Part shown: one piece after another, positions 34,154 through 43,185 of the stretch | How the letters are laid out: each line of letters begins with the position of its first letter | Position numbering within the stretch: position 1 is the stretch's first letter | NCBI RefSeq assembly: GCF_000165505.1 | Contig: NC_014632.1 | Location: 1,426,001-1,490,000 of the forward strand | Length of the DNA stretch: 64,000 nt | DNA from: Ilyobacter polytropus DSM 2926 | GTDB taxonomy: Bacteria; Fusobacteriota; Fusobacteriia; Fusobacteriales; Fusobacteriaceae | Direction of reading: 5' to 3' | Translations under genes and position numbers: made by a program | The notes under the pieces: generated by a model | Seen by the model: only the letters and a program-made list of their open reading frames with translations | Database searches by the model: none | Told to the model about the DNA's origin: nothing

Positions 34154-35774
34154 ATACCGACATAGCTTCCATAATATTTAATATATGGTCCCTCATTCTT
34201 CTATAGTGATTAAGTATATCCATGTAACCTGTACTTAGCATAGCAGGCATTTTATTTTCGCCTACTCTTTCCATATGATCGTTTCTGGCTTTTTTATATT
34301 CATTTTTTATATCAGTTGCTTTTCTCATAGCCTCTATTAGTCTATCTTTATCATTGGTTTTATATGCCTCATTTACAAATAAAAAGAAATCAGACACTTT
34401 TTCATGAACTTTTCTAAGATCATTTATTTTTGTTTCATTTAGTAATATATCGTTTTCACTGAGTTTTTTTAGAGTTTTGGATATTCTCAAAGAATAATCA
34501 CTTATTGTCTCGTACTCATCACATACTTCTAGATTGACACGTGTTTCGTCTACATATTTTCTCTCTAATTCCCGATTCAGGATTATGAAGTTCACATCTG
34601 AAACTTCTTTCTGTACCATATCCAACTTATCCTCTAAATATTCCTGTTCTTCCACTATTTTTTTTATTTGAGTGCTGTCTTGCAATGCCAAGTTTAGACC
34701 AGTGAACATATTTTTTATATCTTCTCCCATATCAAGGACCTCTTTTTTAGTCTGGTCTATTACAAGAGTTGGAGTTTCTGCCATACGTATATCCAGATGT
34801 GTTACAGATTTTACCTTCTCCTCATCATCTTTTACCACTCTCATAAGGAAATTAGCTACAAATCCTATTATAGGAGTAAACAACAGCACGTTAGAGATGT
34901 TAAACATAGTATGTGCCGTAGCTATAAATCTGGTAATGTTCATCTCAGGATTTGCAAAATTATGAAGAAACTTTATATATACTCGAAACAATGATGTGGC
35001 CCATAGCACTCCTGCTATATTTATAATAGTATGTGCATACGCCGCTCTCTTTGCATTTGCCCTTGCTCCTATTGATGCTAGGCATGCAGTTATAGTCGTT
35101 CCTACATTTTCTCCTAGAACAAGTGCTACAGCAGTCTGATAATCAATAAGACCTTGTACCGCAAGAGTGATTGTTATACCTAGTGTGGCTGATGAAGATT
35201 GAACTATGGCAGTCATAAGGGCTCCTACGCAAGCTGCTAATAGAACACCAGTATATGTATCTGCATTAAATCTATGGAACATCTCTATAAACTCAGGCAT
35301 AGTTCTTAGAGGTTTAAATCCTTGACTCATCAATTCAAGTCCAAAGAATATCATTCCAAGTCCCATTACTGTGAGGGCTCTTGTCTTGGCTCTGTCAGTT
35401 TTTACAAACATATTAGTTATAGCCGCAATACCAGCCATTGGAAGTCCGTATTTACCTATTTTAAGTACGAGTATCCATCCAGTTATAGTTGTACCTATAT
35501 TGGCACCTAGGATTACTCCAAGGGCTTGCTTTAGTGTCATCAACTGTGCATTTACAAATCCGATGGTCATAACAGTACTTACAGATGATGACTGCACCAT
35601 TCCTGTTACGAAGATACCCATTATTATAGCCATAAGTCTGTTTTTTGTAAGCACTGCCAAGGTTTTTTTTAGTTTGTCCCCTGCAAGCTTTTGCATTCCG
35701 CCAGACATATGTTCCATACCATAAAGGAAAATACCTAATCCTCCTAAAACCTTAAATAAAATATCAATTGCCAT
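34152..35774 (-). CDS. Na+/phosphate cotransporter, NptA/YjbB type with PhoU-like tail
   Basis: 540-aa inner-membrane protein. Two inverted transport repeats carry the signature QSSS motifs (VQSSSVSTV near residue 60 and VQSSSATLG near 190), with GANIGTTITG and GENVGTTITA close by. Residues from about 330 form a PhoU-like helical cytoplasmic domain. Family members move phosphate with Na+, in bacteria often outward. It is transcribed alone, with AGGAGG before the ATG. Substrate is a family-based call. Confidence 0.9.
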   Translation of the reverse strand: MAIDILFKVLGGLGIFLYGMEHMSGGMQKLAGDKLKKTLAVLTKNRLMAIIMGIFVTGMVQSSSVSTVMTIGFVNAQLMTLKQALGVILGANIGTTITGWILVLKIGKYGLPMAGIAAITNMFVKTDRAKTRALTVMGLGMIFFGLELMSQGFKPLRTMPEFIEMFHRFNADTYTGVLLAACVGALMTAIVQSSSATLGITITLAVQGLIDYQTAVALVLGENVGTTITACLASIGARANAKRAAYAHTIINIAGVLWATSLFRVYIKFLHNFANPEMNITRFIATAHTMFNISNVLLFTPIIGFVANFLMRVVKDDEEKVKSVTHLDIRMAETPTLVIDQTKKEVLDMGEDIKNMFTGLNLALQDSTQIKKIVEEQEYLEDKLDMVQKEVSDVNFIILNRELERKYVDETRVNLEVCDEYETISDYSLRISKTLKKLSENDILLNETKINDLRKVHEKVSDFFLFVNEAYKTNDKDRLIEAMRKATDIKNEYKKARNDHMERVGENKMPAMLSTGYMDILNHYRRMRDHILNIMEAMSV

Positions 35775-35995
35775 ATTTCCTCCTAGTTCTTTTGTTAAAG
35801 CTATTTTAAAATACTGTTAAAGTATATCCTGCCTATGTTAAAAAAATATAAATTCAATGTAAAAATTGTGTAAAAATTTTTACATTGAAATTTTTTAATA
35901 AGAACCTTATCCCTTAACAGCCTTCAAATTATATACTATTCACTTAAAAAAATACACTCTTTTTATTAAAAGTTTTCTGTTTACACTTTTTACAA

Positions 35996-36025
35996 AAAAT
36001 AAAAAAACCCGGTATAAAACCGAGT
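35996..36025 (-). terminator. Rho-independent terminator of uraA
   Basis: AACTCGGT pairs with ACCGGGTT around a 5-nt loop and is followed by seven T on the minus strand, just after the uraA stop. Confidence 0.85.
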
Positions 36026-36035
36026 TAATTTTTTG

Positions 36036-37259
36036 TTATATGTTTTTTGGTAAGATTTTATTTAACAAAACACCTGTGAAGGCCGCTATTGCAAGTCCTG
36101 AAAGTGAAACTGTCTTCCATACAACTACATTATCTATGGCTATTCCCAAGACAAATATAAGAGATGCTATTATTAGGTTTCTTGAGTGTCCAAAATCCAA
36201 ATCCGCTTCTATAAGAGTTCTCACTCCTACAGAGGCTATCATTCCAAATAATATAAGAGATACTCCTCCCATAACAGGTGTTGGAATAGTCTGAAGTATA
36301 GCTCCGAACTTACCTATAAAACTAAGTACTATTGCATAACCAGCAGCTATTCTAAGTACTGAGGGATCATATACCTTCGTCACAGCAAGTACACCTGTAT
36401 TCTCACCATAGGTTGTATTTGCAGGACCGCCTAAAAACCCTGCAAACAAAGTTGCAACTCCGTCTCCTAGCATTGTCCTGTGAATTCCAGGCTCCTTAAA
36501 GAAATCTTTTCCTACAACTGCTCCGTTTGTTGTGATATCCCCAATATGCTCGATAAATACAACCATTGCTATAGGTGCTATAGCAAGAAGACCAGTTACT
36601 GAAAACTCTGGAATAGCAGTAAGGTCGTGTAAAGCTTCAGGAGAAAACCCTATCCAGCCTGCATTCTTTATAGGCTCAAAGTTGACAAGTCCTGCAGGTA
36701 TAGAGGCCAAGTAGCCTAAAGTAACAGATATAAGTATAGGTACCAGTCTAAAGAATGACTTTTCCAAAACAGATATTGCAATCATAGATGTAACAACTAT
36801 TAAAGCAATTATAAGTCCTTTTATATCAAAATGACCATTTGAATAACCTATCATTCCAAGGGCCACAGGACTAAGCCTTAGACCGATTACCATTATTGTA
36901 GGTCCTGTTACAATTGCAGGGAAAAATGAACTTACCCTTTCAACTCCATAGGTTTTTATTATATAAGCCATTGCTATATAGACCAGCCCGGCACCTATTA
37001 CCCCGGCTTTTACAACCCCTATACCCTCTTCTTTTAAAACAAGGGATATCGCCCCGATAAATGCAAATGAAGAACCTAAGAATACAGGTACTATCTTTTT
37101 AGTACAGTAGTGAAATAATAAAGTCCCGGCTCCTGCTGTTAAGAGTGCAATTGAAGGATTTAGTCCTGTTAAAAAAGGTACCAATACAGTTGCTCCAAAC
37201 ATGGCAAGTACATGTTGCAGTCCCAAGATATATTTTGTTTTTGTTCCCAGTGTAGTCAT
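36036..37259 (-). CDS. uraA: Uracil permease (nucleobase:cation symporter-2)
   Basis: 407-aa membrane protein of the NCS2 family with about 12-14 helices. It begins LGLQHVLAMFGATVLVPFLTGLNPS split around the first helix and contains the family signature 'FIEHIGDITTNGAVVG' and 'GLGGPANTTYGENTGVLAVTKVYDP'-like residues, as in UraA. The 407-aa length is usual for UraA. AAGGAGGG precedes the ATG; TTGAAA and TATATA 16 nt apart, right after the upstream terminator, are a likely promoter. I see no pyrimidine attenuator. Confidence 0.92.
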   Translation of the reverse strand: MTTLGTKTKYILGLQHVLAMFGATVLVPFLTGLNPSIALLTAGAGTLLFHYCTKKIVPVFLGSSFAFIGAISLVLKEEGIGVVKAGVIGAGLVYIAMAYIIKTYGVERVSSFFPAIVTGPTIMVIGLRLSPVALGMIGYSNGHFDIKGLIIALIVVTSMIAISVLEKSFFRLVPILISVTLGYLASIPAGLVNFEPIKNAGWIGFSPEALHDLTAIPEFSVTGLLAIAPIAMVVFIEHIGDITTNGAVVGKDFFKEPGIHRTMLGDGVATLFAGFLGGPANTTYGENTGVLAVTKVYDPSVLRIAAGYAIVLSFIGKFGAILQTIPTPVMGGVSLILFGMIASVGVRTLIEADLDFGHSRNLIIASLIFVLGIAIDNVVVWKTVSLSGLAIAAFTGVLLNKILPKNI

Positions 37260-37319
37260 CTTACCCTCCTTAAAATTTTCATTTTTTTTATTATATATAA
37301 AGTTTTTAGTAATTTTTTC

Positions 37320-37345
37320 AAAAAAAAAGAGACAACTGCCTCTTT
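37320..37345 (-). terminator. Rho-independent terminator of the thioesterase gene
   Basis: AAAGAGGC pairs with GTCTCTTT (one G-U pair) around AGTT, followed on the minus strand by a T tract, 11 nt after the thioesterase stop. Confidence 0.82.
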
Positions 37346-37356
37346 CAAAAAGGCAT

Positions 37357-37731
37357 CTATCCCCTTATTTTTTCAATAAACTTCTTTTCATTGACGATAT
37401 AACGGATATGTTCCCCGTCGCCAACTATTTCATCGTTATATGTAACTTTAACATTGAAAAATAACTTTTTACCGTCTATTTTTGTTAACAGTGCTTCACA
37501 TTTTAAAAGGTCACCTACAAGGTTAGCTTTCAAATGTTTTATATTTACAGAGATTCCCACTGTAGTATCTCCATCTTCCAGTTCTTTTTGAGCCAAATTA
37601 AAAGCCGTATTTTCCATGAATGCAATTAACATAGGTGTTGAAAAAACATCTAATGCTCCCGATGCCACTTTTGCAGCCGTTTCTTCAGCTTTTACAGTTT
37701 TCTCAAGAATAAGTTTCATTCCCTCTTTCAA
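37357..37731 (-). CDS. Hot-dog thioesterase (FlK-like)
   Basis: 124-aa hot-dog protein resembling fluoroacetyl-CoA thioesterase FlK and related general thioesterases: 'SGALDVFSTPMLIAFMENTAF' (active-site Thr/Glu region) and 'TTVGISVNIKHLKA' followed by 'VTYNDEIVGDGEHIRYIV'. I chose the TTG at 37731, which follows GGGAGGG by about 6 nt and gives the usual short N-terminus; TTG 37755 and ATG 37746 are alternatives. The natural substrate is unknown; fluoroacetate is unlikely. Monocistronic. Confidence 0.78.
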   Translation of the reverse strand: MKEGMKLILEKTVKAEETAAKVASGALDVFSTPMLIAFMENTAFNLAQKELEDGDTTVGISVNIKHLKANLVGDLLKCEALLTKIDGKKLFFNVKVTYNDEIVGDGEHIRYIVNEKKFIEKIRG

Positions 37732-37868
37732 TTTAAACCCTCCCATTATTTTCAACTTTCCTATGGAGTCTACTATGTTTTTTCTGATTTTGTCAAGTAT
37801 TTTTTAACACCTATTGTCTCTAGAGCCTTTAAATGTTATTATTTAAAAAAATAAAAAGGAGTGTGTTT

Positions 37869-38411
37869 ATGAAAATATTTGTTATTTCTGATATTCACGG
37901 ATCTTTGGAATATCTTGAAAAAGCCTTAGAAGCATATAAAAGTGAAAAAGCAGATATGATTCTCATTTTAGGCGATGTTCTTTATCATGGCCCTAGGAAT
38001 CCGATTCCAAGATCTTATGACCCTCAGTCTGTTGCAAAACTTTTAAATAATCTGAAAAATAAGATTATTGCAGTAAGAGGCAATTGTGACAGTGAAGTTG
38101 ATCAAATGCTTTTAGAATTCCCTATCATGTCTGACTTTTCAAATATCTTTTGGAATGATAAGCGTATATTTGCTACTCACGGTCATCTCTACAACATAAA
38201 AAAAAATCCTAATATATCCCCTGGAGATATACTAATACATGGGCACACCCATATCCCGCTTGCTGGAATTAACAATGATATATTCATATTAAATCCAGGT
38301 TCCATAACTTTCCCTAAAGAAAATTATCCAAATTCATATGGCATTTTTGAAGGAAACTCTTTCAAGGTTATATCATTTGATAGCAAAATTATAAAAGAGA
38401 TAGAATTTTAA
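37869..38411 (+). CDS. YfcE-type metallophosphoesterase
   Basis: 180-aa calcineurin-like phosphodiesterase. The metal ligands appear in order: ISDIHGS (D, H), ILGDVLYHGP (D), VRGNCDSEVD (N), 'FATHGH', and IHGHTHIPLAG. Members of the YfcE group hydrolyse phosphodiester bonds in small substrates, and the physiological one is unknown. ATG at 37869 follows AAAGGAGTG; the frame is open further upstream without a site. It ends at a bidirectional terminator. Confidence 0.9.
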   Translation: MKIFVISDIHGSLEYLEKALEAYKSEKADMILILGDVLYHGPRNPIPRSYDPQSVAKLLNNLKNKIIAVRGNCDSEVDQMLLEFPIMSDFSNIFWNDKRIFATHGHLYNIKKNPNISPGDILIHGHTHIPLAGINNDIFILNPGSITFPKENYPNSYGIFEGNSFKVISFDSKIIKEIEF

Positions 38412-38420
38412 AATAATCCA

Positions 38421-38454
38421 AAAAAAGTAGAGGAATTTTATCCTCTACTTTTTA
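38421..38454. terminator. Bidirectional intrinsic terminator
   Basis: AAAAAGTAGAGGA pairs with TCCTCTACTTTTT around ATTTTA. It ends the plus-strand phosphodiesterase gene and the convergent minus-strand gene, whose stop codon lies inside the stem. Confidence 0.87.
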
Positions 38455-38702
38455 CGATCAACAAATTTTCTGTCTTTTAATATATTGTAACTTAGAAGTA
38501 TCATAAATATAGCCATGGATTCTTCCACACTTTTGAATATTCCCTGTTTTTCCACTGCACGGTCGTGAAATCTAAATCCAAATTCCATTATTTTTAAAAG
38601 ATACTTATCATCATCTTCATAAGGTGTAAAGATCAACAAAGCAGCAATATAAAGCACGATAATAAATAGGGAAACCACCAGTAAAATAATAATTGTAGCC
38701 AT
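38445..38702 (-). CDS. Small membrane protein of unknown function
   Basis: 85-aa protein with an N-terminal membrane helix (about 4-26, rich in Ile/Leu/Val) and a possible second hydrophobic segment near 62-75 (MAIFMILLSYNIL). Between them is a charged loop (YEDDDKYLLKIMEFGFRFHDRA). I do not recognise the family. GGGGGG precedes the ATG. It has its own transcription unit between the phosphodiesterase and thiN. Confidence 0.6.
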   Translation of the reverse strand: MATIIILLVVSLFIIVLYIAALLIFTPYEDDDKYLLKIMEFGFRFHDRAVEKQGIFKSVEESMAIFMILLSYNILKDRKFVDRKK

Positions 38703-38767
38703 ATCAACCCCCCCTTTATTTTAGAGACACTAGTTAATATATTATACGGTATAAAGTTTATTTTCCT

Positions 38768-39415
38768 TTATTTTTGAAGTATACAGAGGAGAGTTCCATT
38801 TTCAAAATTTATTTCTGCTGTATTTTCTATTATGATGTTACTCATACAAATTGATGATCCTCTTTTTAATTTGTATCTGTCTAAGGGAAATTTAAATCCT
38901 TTCAATGTAAGTCGGCTTATCTCATCAGAAAAAGGTATAAAAGATACTTCTTTTCCAATTTGATTTTCAAATTTAAAATATCTGTCTACAGCAAAAATTT
39001 CTTCTTTTTCAGATATAAATTTAGTTTTTTTGTATTTAAAGATCAGATTCAGATTTGTGAGTGCATGATCAGTTCTGCCTCCCATAGCAGCAAAGACAAT
39101 CACCTCATCATAATTTTTGGAATCCAAATACTCTAGGATTAACTCTCCGTCTGTAAAATCTTTATCTTTGGAGAACCTTTTTATAATAGTTTTTTTATTT
39201 TCATAGTATACCAGGACATCTTTCGAAACAGAATCCATATCCCCTATTATTTCAATAGGTATCTTACCAAGCTTGTATGTATGCATTGCTCCACCGTCGG
39301 CACAGTATATGTCATCGTCATCTTTTATAAATTCTTTGTAAAATTTATCCTCTTCTAAAAGTTCTCCGTTTAAAAAAACAATTGCTCTTTTCATAGGAAT
39401 AGTATCAGTCATCAT
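38768..39415 (-). CDS. thiN: Thiamine pyrophosphokinase
   Basis: 215-aa (or 208-aa) enzyme that makes thiamine pyrophosphate from thiamine and ATP. It shows 'DDIYCADGGAMHTYKLGKIP', 'IGDMDSVSKDVL', SKDKDFTDGELIL and AMGGRTDHALTNLNLI, the usual TPK blocks. The ATG at 39415 overlaps the end of the nuclease gene by 11 nt; ATG 39394 (giving the usual MKRAIVFLNG start) also fits and neither has a strong ribosome-binding site. It fits with the TPP-riboswitch thiamine transporter at 53.5-56 kb. Confidence 0.9.
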   Translation of the reverse strand: MMTDTIPMKRAIVFLNGELLEEDKFYKEFIKDDDDIYCADGGAMHTYKLGKIPIEIIGDMDSVSKDVLVYYENKKTIIKRFSKDKDFTDGELILEYLDSKNYDEVIVFAAMGGRTDHALTNLNLIFKYKKTKFISEKEEIFAVDRYFKFENQIGKEVSFIPFSDEISRLTLKGFKFPLDRYKLKRGSSICMSNIIIENTAEINFENGTLLCILQK

Positions 39416-40250
39416 CTTTTGTTGTATCCACCTCTATAAAAACCGGAAGATGATCAGAAATACTTTTTCTCACCTCGCTATAATTTCCCTGTGTAAAATC
39501 TATAACTCCGCTGTTACCTGTAAACTCCTTTGTATATCTATAAGAGTAAAAAATATTATCGTATGAATTTGATAGTCCTTTTTTTCCTATAGTGGTCTTA
39601 TTTACGGGATCTATTCCGTAGAAGATCTGATCTTCATGGGAAAAAAGACGTCTAAAAGAGTCATCGTAAGCAGGAAGATTAAAATCCCCTCCTATAAGTA
39701 TATCCTGTTCATTTTCATCGATATCTTGAAAATATGTATATACCTTGTCTAGAAGATAAGCCTCTGCCCTTCTTTCTCTGATGCTGTCCCCGTATACCAC
39801 GTGACATAAAACATAAGTAAAATCAAACTCTCCTATTTTAAAATCTGCTCCATAGGGCTTTCTCATATATTCTCTTTTGTCTGCAGTCTCATTGTCAGAT
39901 TTATAAAAACCTCTTCTTTTATTAATAAGTTTTACCTTGTCATCTTTCCAGATATAGGCATAATATTCTCTGTATCTTTTTGTTCCGACACTATAGTCAG
40001 ATATGAGATACTTCCACTTTTCTCCTGTGGTTCTTTCAAGTTCTGCAGTGAGTTTTTTCACTCCATCTTTTTTCATTACCTCCTGAAGGCCTATGAGATC
40101 AAATAAAGACAGAAATTCAGTTATACTCTTATAGTCTTTGTTTTTATCCCATCCTAGATGAAGGGAGTTAAAACTAGCTATGTATGCCTCCTGAGAAAAA
40201 ACAGAAAATGAGATTAAAAAATATGTTAAAATCTTTTTAAAAAAATTCAT
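39405..40250 (-). CDS. Secreted endonuclease/exonuclease/phosphatase-family protein
   Basis: 281-aa DNase I-fold protein with a signal peptide (FFKKILTYFLISFSVFS, cut near 20). Motifs: ASFNSLHLGW, LIGLQEVMK (metal-binding Glu), 'YVLCHVVYGDS', ILIGGDFNLPAYDD (catalytic Asp/Asn), and ISDHLPVFIEV at the end. These are the metal and active-site residues of DNase I-like enzymes. Export suggests a nuclease that degrades environmental DNA or another phosphodiester, but substrate is inferred. Its gene overlaps thiN by 11 nt. Confidence 0.85.
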   Translation of the reverse strand: MNFFKKILTYFLISFSVFSQEAYIASFNSLHLGWDKNKDYKSITEFLSLFDLIGLQEVMKKDGVKKLTAELERTTGEKWKYLISDYSVGTKRYREYYAYIWKDDKVKLINKRRGFYKSDNETADKREYMRKPYGADFKIGEFDFTYVLCHVVYGDSIRERRAEAYLLDKVYTYFQDIDENEQDILIGGDFNLPAYDDSFRRLFSHEDQIFYGIDPVNKTTIGKKGLSNSYDNIFYSYRYTKEFTGNSGVIDFTQGNYSEVRKSISDHLPVFIEVDTTKDDD

Positions 40251-40341
40251 ATGTTATTCATCCTTTTGGGTTTTAATTAATTATATCAACTTTAAATAAA
40301 AATTAACAGTTATTTTAAATGAACTATTTTTATAACTATAT

Positions 40342-41871
40342 TTATGAGTATATAACTGTATCATATATATCTTTTGGCTTATAGGGACTAACCATTTTTT
40401 CTAAAATTTTTCCCCATAAAAGTTTTATCTCAGCTTTTTCCAATTTTTCCATAGATATTAAGAGCTGTTCTTTATATATAAGTTCGTCTTTTGAATTTTT
40501 TATTCCCTTTATTACAAGCTCTCTGACTTTTTCCTCTTCTCCTTCTGACTCTTCTAGACTATAGTATTTAATCAGGAGAGCATTTTCTAAGTATTTCTCG
40601 AGGTAGATAAGTTTCCTTATAGAACTTGCTATAAAATCAATATTTAGATTGTTTGAAAACCGCCCCCTTCTATCTCCTTCAGTAATCAAAAAAGGTAGAA
40701 ATACATCTTCAAAATGATATTCTTTAACATATTTTTTCAAAATAAAAAAGTTTTTAAAAAAACTTCTTCTCTTTACATCTTTCTTTATAAAATCCTGATC
40801 TACTAGGTATACACTCCCTATATGTTTAAAAAGTGAGGTGGTCATATCCTTAGAGTGACAAAAGTTTACAATTACATCTTCATAAGCCTTGTTTTTTTTA
40901 ATTTTCATGATAAACTCTTTAGCCTCTAAGAGCCATTTTGAAAACTCTGGAATTTGAAAAAGTTTCTTCACAAAATTATGATCTCTAAAAAGATCTCTCC
41001 TGGTAGTCATATCAAAACTTATTATATATCTATCGAATTTTATATATTTTATGAAGTCCTCTATAAAAGCATCTGTAATATTAAATTCAATTATTTCATC
41101 TTCCTTTAGTTTTACAGTTTCCCTGTCTTTTATGTGACCCATTTTCTTTAGTTCTCTAAACAAAAATCCCATAAACAGATCTTTCATCTGGACTAAATAG
41201 CCCATCTCTCTCTCGCTAAAGGGATATATTCCTTTGAGCATATCTTCAAAGTTTATAAAATCATCTATTCCTATAATTCCGTTTTTATTTATTCCCACAG
41301 CATTCCAAGTGCAGGTATATGGAACTGTATACCCTTTTTTATCTGCCATCACAGCTACAAACTGGGCTATACCCCCTCCTAGAGAGTGCCCTGTTATAGA
41401 TATATTCTCGATCTCAACTTCATCTGACCTGGCTATTGTTTCATAAACTTCTAGCCCGTCTTCAAACTGTTTTGGACGCTTTCCCATTCCTATAAGGAGA
41501 TCAGTCTCTATAAAATCCCTGTAGGCGTCTTCTACCGGATAAGTTTCACTCCCTCTAAAAGATATTACAAATTTATTTTTCTTTTTAAAGGCGACAGCAT
41601 AAAATCCCGAAGCCTTAGAATAAAAGTTTTTTCCACTTACAGTTCTGTTGTCCACATGAAAAATTTCCCATTCTCTTAAGAATTCCTTGAAATAGTCAAA
41701 CAAAAGATGGTAGTTATCCTTAGTAAGAAGTATTCCCTCGTTGTTTACTATTCTTTCCCTGGATTTTTCATCTCCAAAAAGAAGTTCTTCTAGGGTTTTC
41801 CCATAATCCTCTTCTGAAAAATCACCATATGAAAGCATGCTCAACAATAAAAATTCCATAGCTGTATTCAT
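40342..41871 (-). CDS. Lipase-like alpha/beta hydrolase (Mbeg1/DUF2974 type)
   Basis: 509-aa protein. The class-3-lipase-like part is residues 80-200: 'FVISFRGSET' (105-109 FRGSE), the nucleophile elbow GHSLGGG with Ser163, and an Asp/His pair later ('NFCHSKDMTT' supplies a likely His). It also has the N-terminal 'FLLLSMLSYGDFS' that starts DUF2974 proteins. The last 200 residues are helical and not recognised. No signal peptide is seen, so it acts in the cytoplasm. Substrate unknown. Confidence 0.78.
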   Translation of the reverse strand: MNTAMEFLLLSMLSYGDFSEEDYGKTLEELLFGDEKSRERIVNNEGILLTKDNYHLLFDYFKEFLREWEIFHVDNRTVSGKNFYSKASGFYAVAFKKKNKFVISFRGSETYPVEDAYRDFIETDLLIGMGKRPKQFEDGLEVYETIARSDEVEIENISITGHSLGGGIAQFVAVMADKKGYTVPYTCTWNAVGINKNGIIGIDDFINFEDMLKGIYPFSEREMGYLVQMKDLFMGFLFRELKKMGHIKDRETVKLKEDEIIEFNITDAFIEDFIKYIKFDRYIISFDMTTRRDLFRDHNFVKKLFQIPEFSKWLLEAKEFIMKIKKNKAYEDVIVNFCHSKDMTTSLFKHIGSVYLVDQDFIKKDVKRRSFFKNFFILKKYVKEYHFEDVFLPFLITEGDRRGRFSNNLNIDFIASSIRKLIYLEKYLENALLIKYYSLEESEGEEEKVRELVIKGIKNSKDELIYKEQLLISMEKLEKAEIKLLWGKILEKMVSPYKPKDIYDTVIYS

Positions 41872-41882
41872 AGAAACTCCTC

Positions 41883-42605
41883 CTACATTTTAAGGGTAAC
41901 CAGTAAAAAATAAGTCAGTCCCCCTCCTAATAGAGCACCATAAAGAGTCTCCAGTGGAGTATGTATTTTACCCTCTATTCTAGACTGCATAACCATAAGG
42001 ACAAGAAAAAAGCTGAGGAAAAATACTTTTATATTTTCTGTGATAAAAACCACATTGACCCATATAGAGGCTGCTAAAGCACTGTGACCGCTCACCATTC
42101 CGCCTTTTAAGGGGGTTCCTTTTTTATAACAGGATTTCATCCATATCACTGCCACAGCAACTACAGTTAAAATTATAGAAAAAACATGTTTATGGGAACT
42201 TCTTAAAAATTCGAAAGTCTGTCTGAAAATAATATCAAGTTTTTCGTCAAATATCACATATCCAACTATCAGGGAGTTCACTGCAGCAACTAATACTGCT
42301 CCTGCAGCCATATCCTTGGCATTCTTAGCAAGGGGATGATAAGATTTACACACTATATCTATAGAGTTCTCCACAGCTGTATTTATAAGTTCTGTTATCC
42401 AAACCAAAGAGATCGTTATGGTAAGAATTATTAGTTCATACTTTGTAACACCATACATAAAAGAAAGGATTATAACCATAAAAGTCGCCCATACATGGAA
42501 CCTCATATGTTTTTCTGTTTTAATTGCCTCGACTACACCCTCTATAGCAAAATTAAAACTCTCTCTTATATTATGTGTCTCCTTCTTATCAGGCATAAAA
42601 ACCAC
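41883..42605 (-). CDS. DgkA-PAP2 fusion: lipid kinase plus PAP2-like phosphatase
   Basis: 240-aa membrane protein. Residues 1-120 are diacylglycerol/undecaprenol kinase (NFAIEGVVEAIKTEKHMRFH, ITELINTAVENSIDIV, 'HPLAKNAKDMAAGAVL'); 130-240 are a PAP2-like phosphatase with KSCYKKGTP, SGHSALA and SRIEGKIHTPLET. The fusion is known in Firmicutes-like genomes. It could phosphorylate undecaprenol and dephosphorylate the pyrophosphate form for cell-wall recycling, which is inference. The ybeY gene lies 3 nt upstream. Confidence 0.88.
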   Translation of the reverse strand: MVFMPDKKETHNIRESFNFAIEGVVEAIKTEKHMRFHVWATFMVIILSFMYGVTKYELIILTITISLVWITELINTAVENSIDIVCKSYHPLAKNAKDMAAGAVLVAAVNSLIVGYVIFDEKLDIIFRQTFEFLRSSHKHVFSIILTVVAVAVIWMKSCYKKGTPLKGGMVSGHSALAASIWVNVVFITENIKVFFLSFFLVLMVMQSRIEGKIHTPLETLYGALLGGGLTYFLLVTLKM

Positions 42606-42608
42606 TCC

Positions 42609-43073
42609 TTAATCTCTAGTGTAACCATGTTTTTTAAGGATCTCTTCTTCTTTCTCCCTCATAATACTCTTATCTTCATCCTCTATATGATCATATCCTA
42701 AAAGATGAAGAAGTCCGTGAGTCAAAACATAATAAAATTCCCTCTGAAAATTATGCCCATAATCTTCCGCTTGTTCTTCTACCCTCTCTAAAGATATAAC
42801 TATATCACCTAAAGTATCGTAAGGTCCTATTTCAAACTCTGTCTCATGATAAGCAAATGATATTACATCAGTAGGAGTGTCTTTCCCTCTATAATCCCTA
42901 TTTACAATTTGTATATTTTCATTATCAGTGAGAAGCATAGATATATACACAGGTTTTTTTGCCTCGGGATATTCCTCTTCTAACACTCCCTTTATGTACT
43001 TTTCTACGTTACTTATATCTATCTTTTCTTCATATCCTTCTGTTTCATTTCCAATTTCAAGTACCAATTCCAT
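42609..43073 (-). CDS. ybeY: Endoribonuclease YbeY (rRNA maturation factor)
   Basis: 154-aa single-strand RNase needed for 16S rRNA 3'-end maturation and quality control. The zinc motif HGLLHLLGYDH (H-x3-H-x5-H) is complete, and 'RDYRGKDTPTDVISFAY' is the conserved N-terminal block. The operon PgpH-like, ybeY, dgkA is a common bacterial order and is intact apart from the terminator between the PgpH-like gene and ybeY. Confidence 0.94.
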   Translation of the reverse strand: MELVLEIGNETEGYEEKIDISNVEKYIKGVLEEEYPEAKKPVYISMLLTDNENIQIVNRDYRGKDTPTDVISFAYHETEFEIGPYDTLGDIVISLERVEEQAEDYGHNFQREFYYVLTHGLLHLLGYDHIEDEDKSIMREKEEEILKKHGYTRD

Positions 43074-43145
43074 TTTTTCCTTCCTTTCAGATCCTTTTTT
43101 TATATCTGAATTATACCAAATTTTCCAAAAAAAACTTTCAATATC

Positions 43146-43185
43146 AAAAAAAATTAAGAAAGATGGGACTTAAGCCCATCTTTCT
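43146..43185 (-). terminator. Rho-independent terminator after the PgpH-like gene
   Basis: AGAAAGATGGG pairs with CCCATCTTTCT around a 7-nt loop and is followed by TTAATTTTTTTT on the minus strand; the gene's stop codon lies in the stem. Confidence 0.82.

Noticed and set aside
37260..37356. A pyrimidine attenuator (PyrR site) before uraA
   Set aside because: No PyrR-binding loop or alternative hairpin was evident; only the upstream gene's terminator and a promoter are present.
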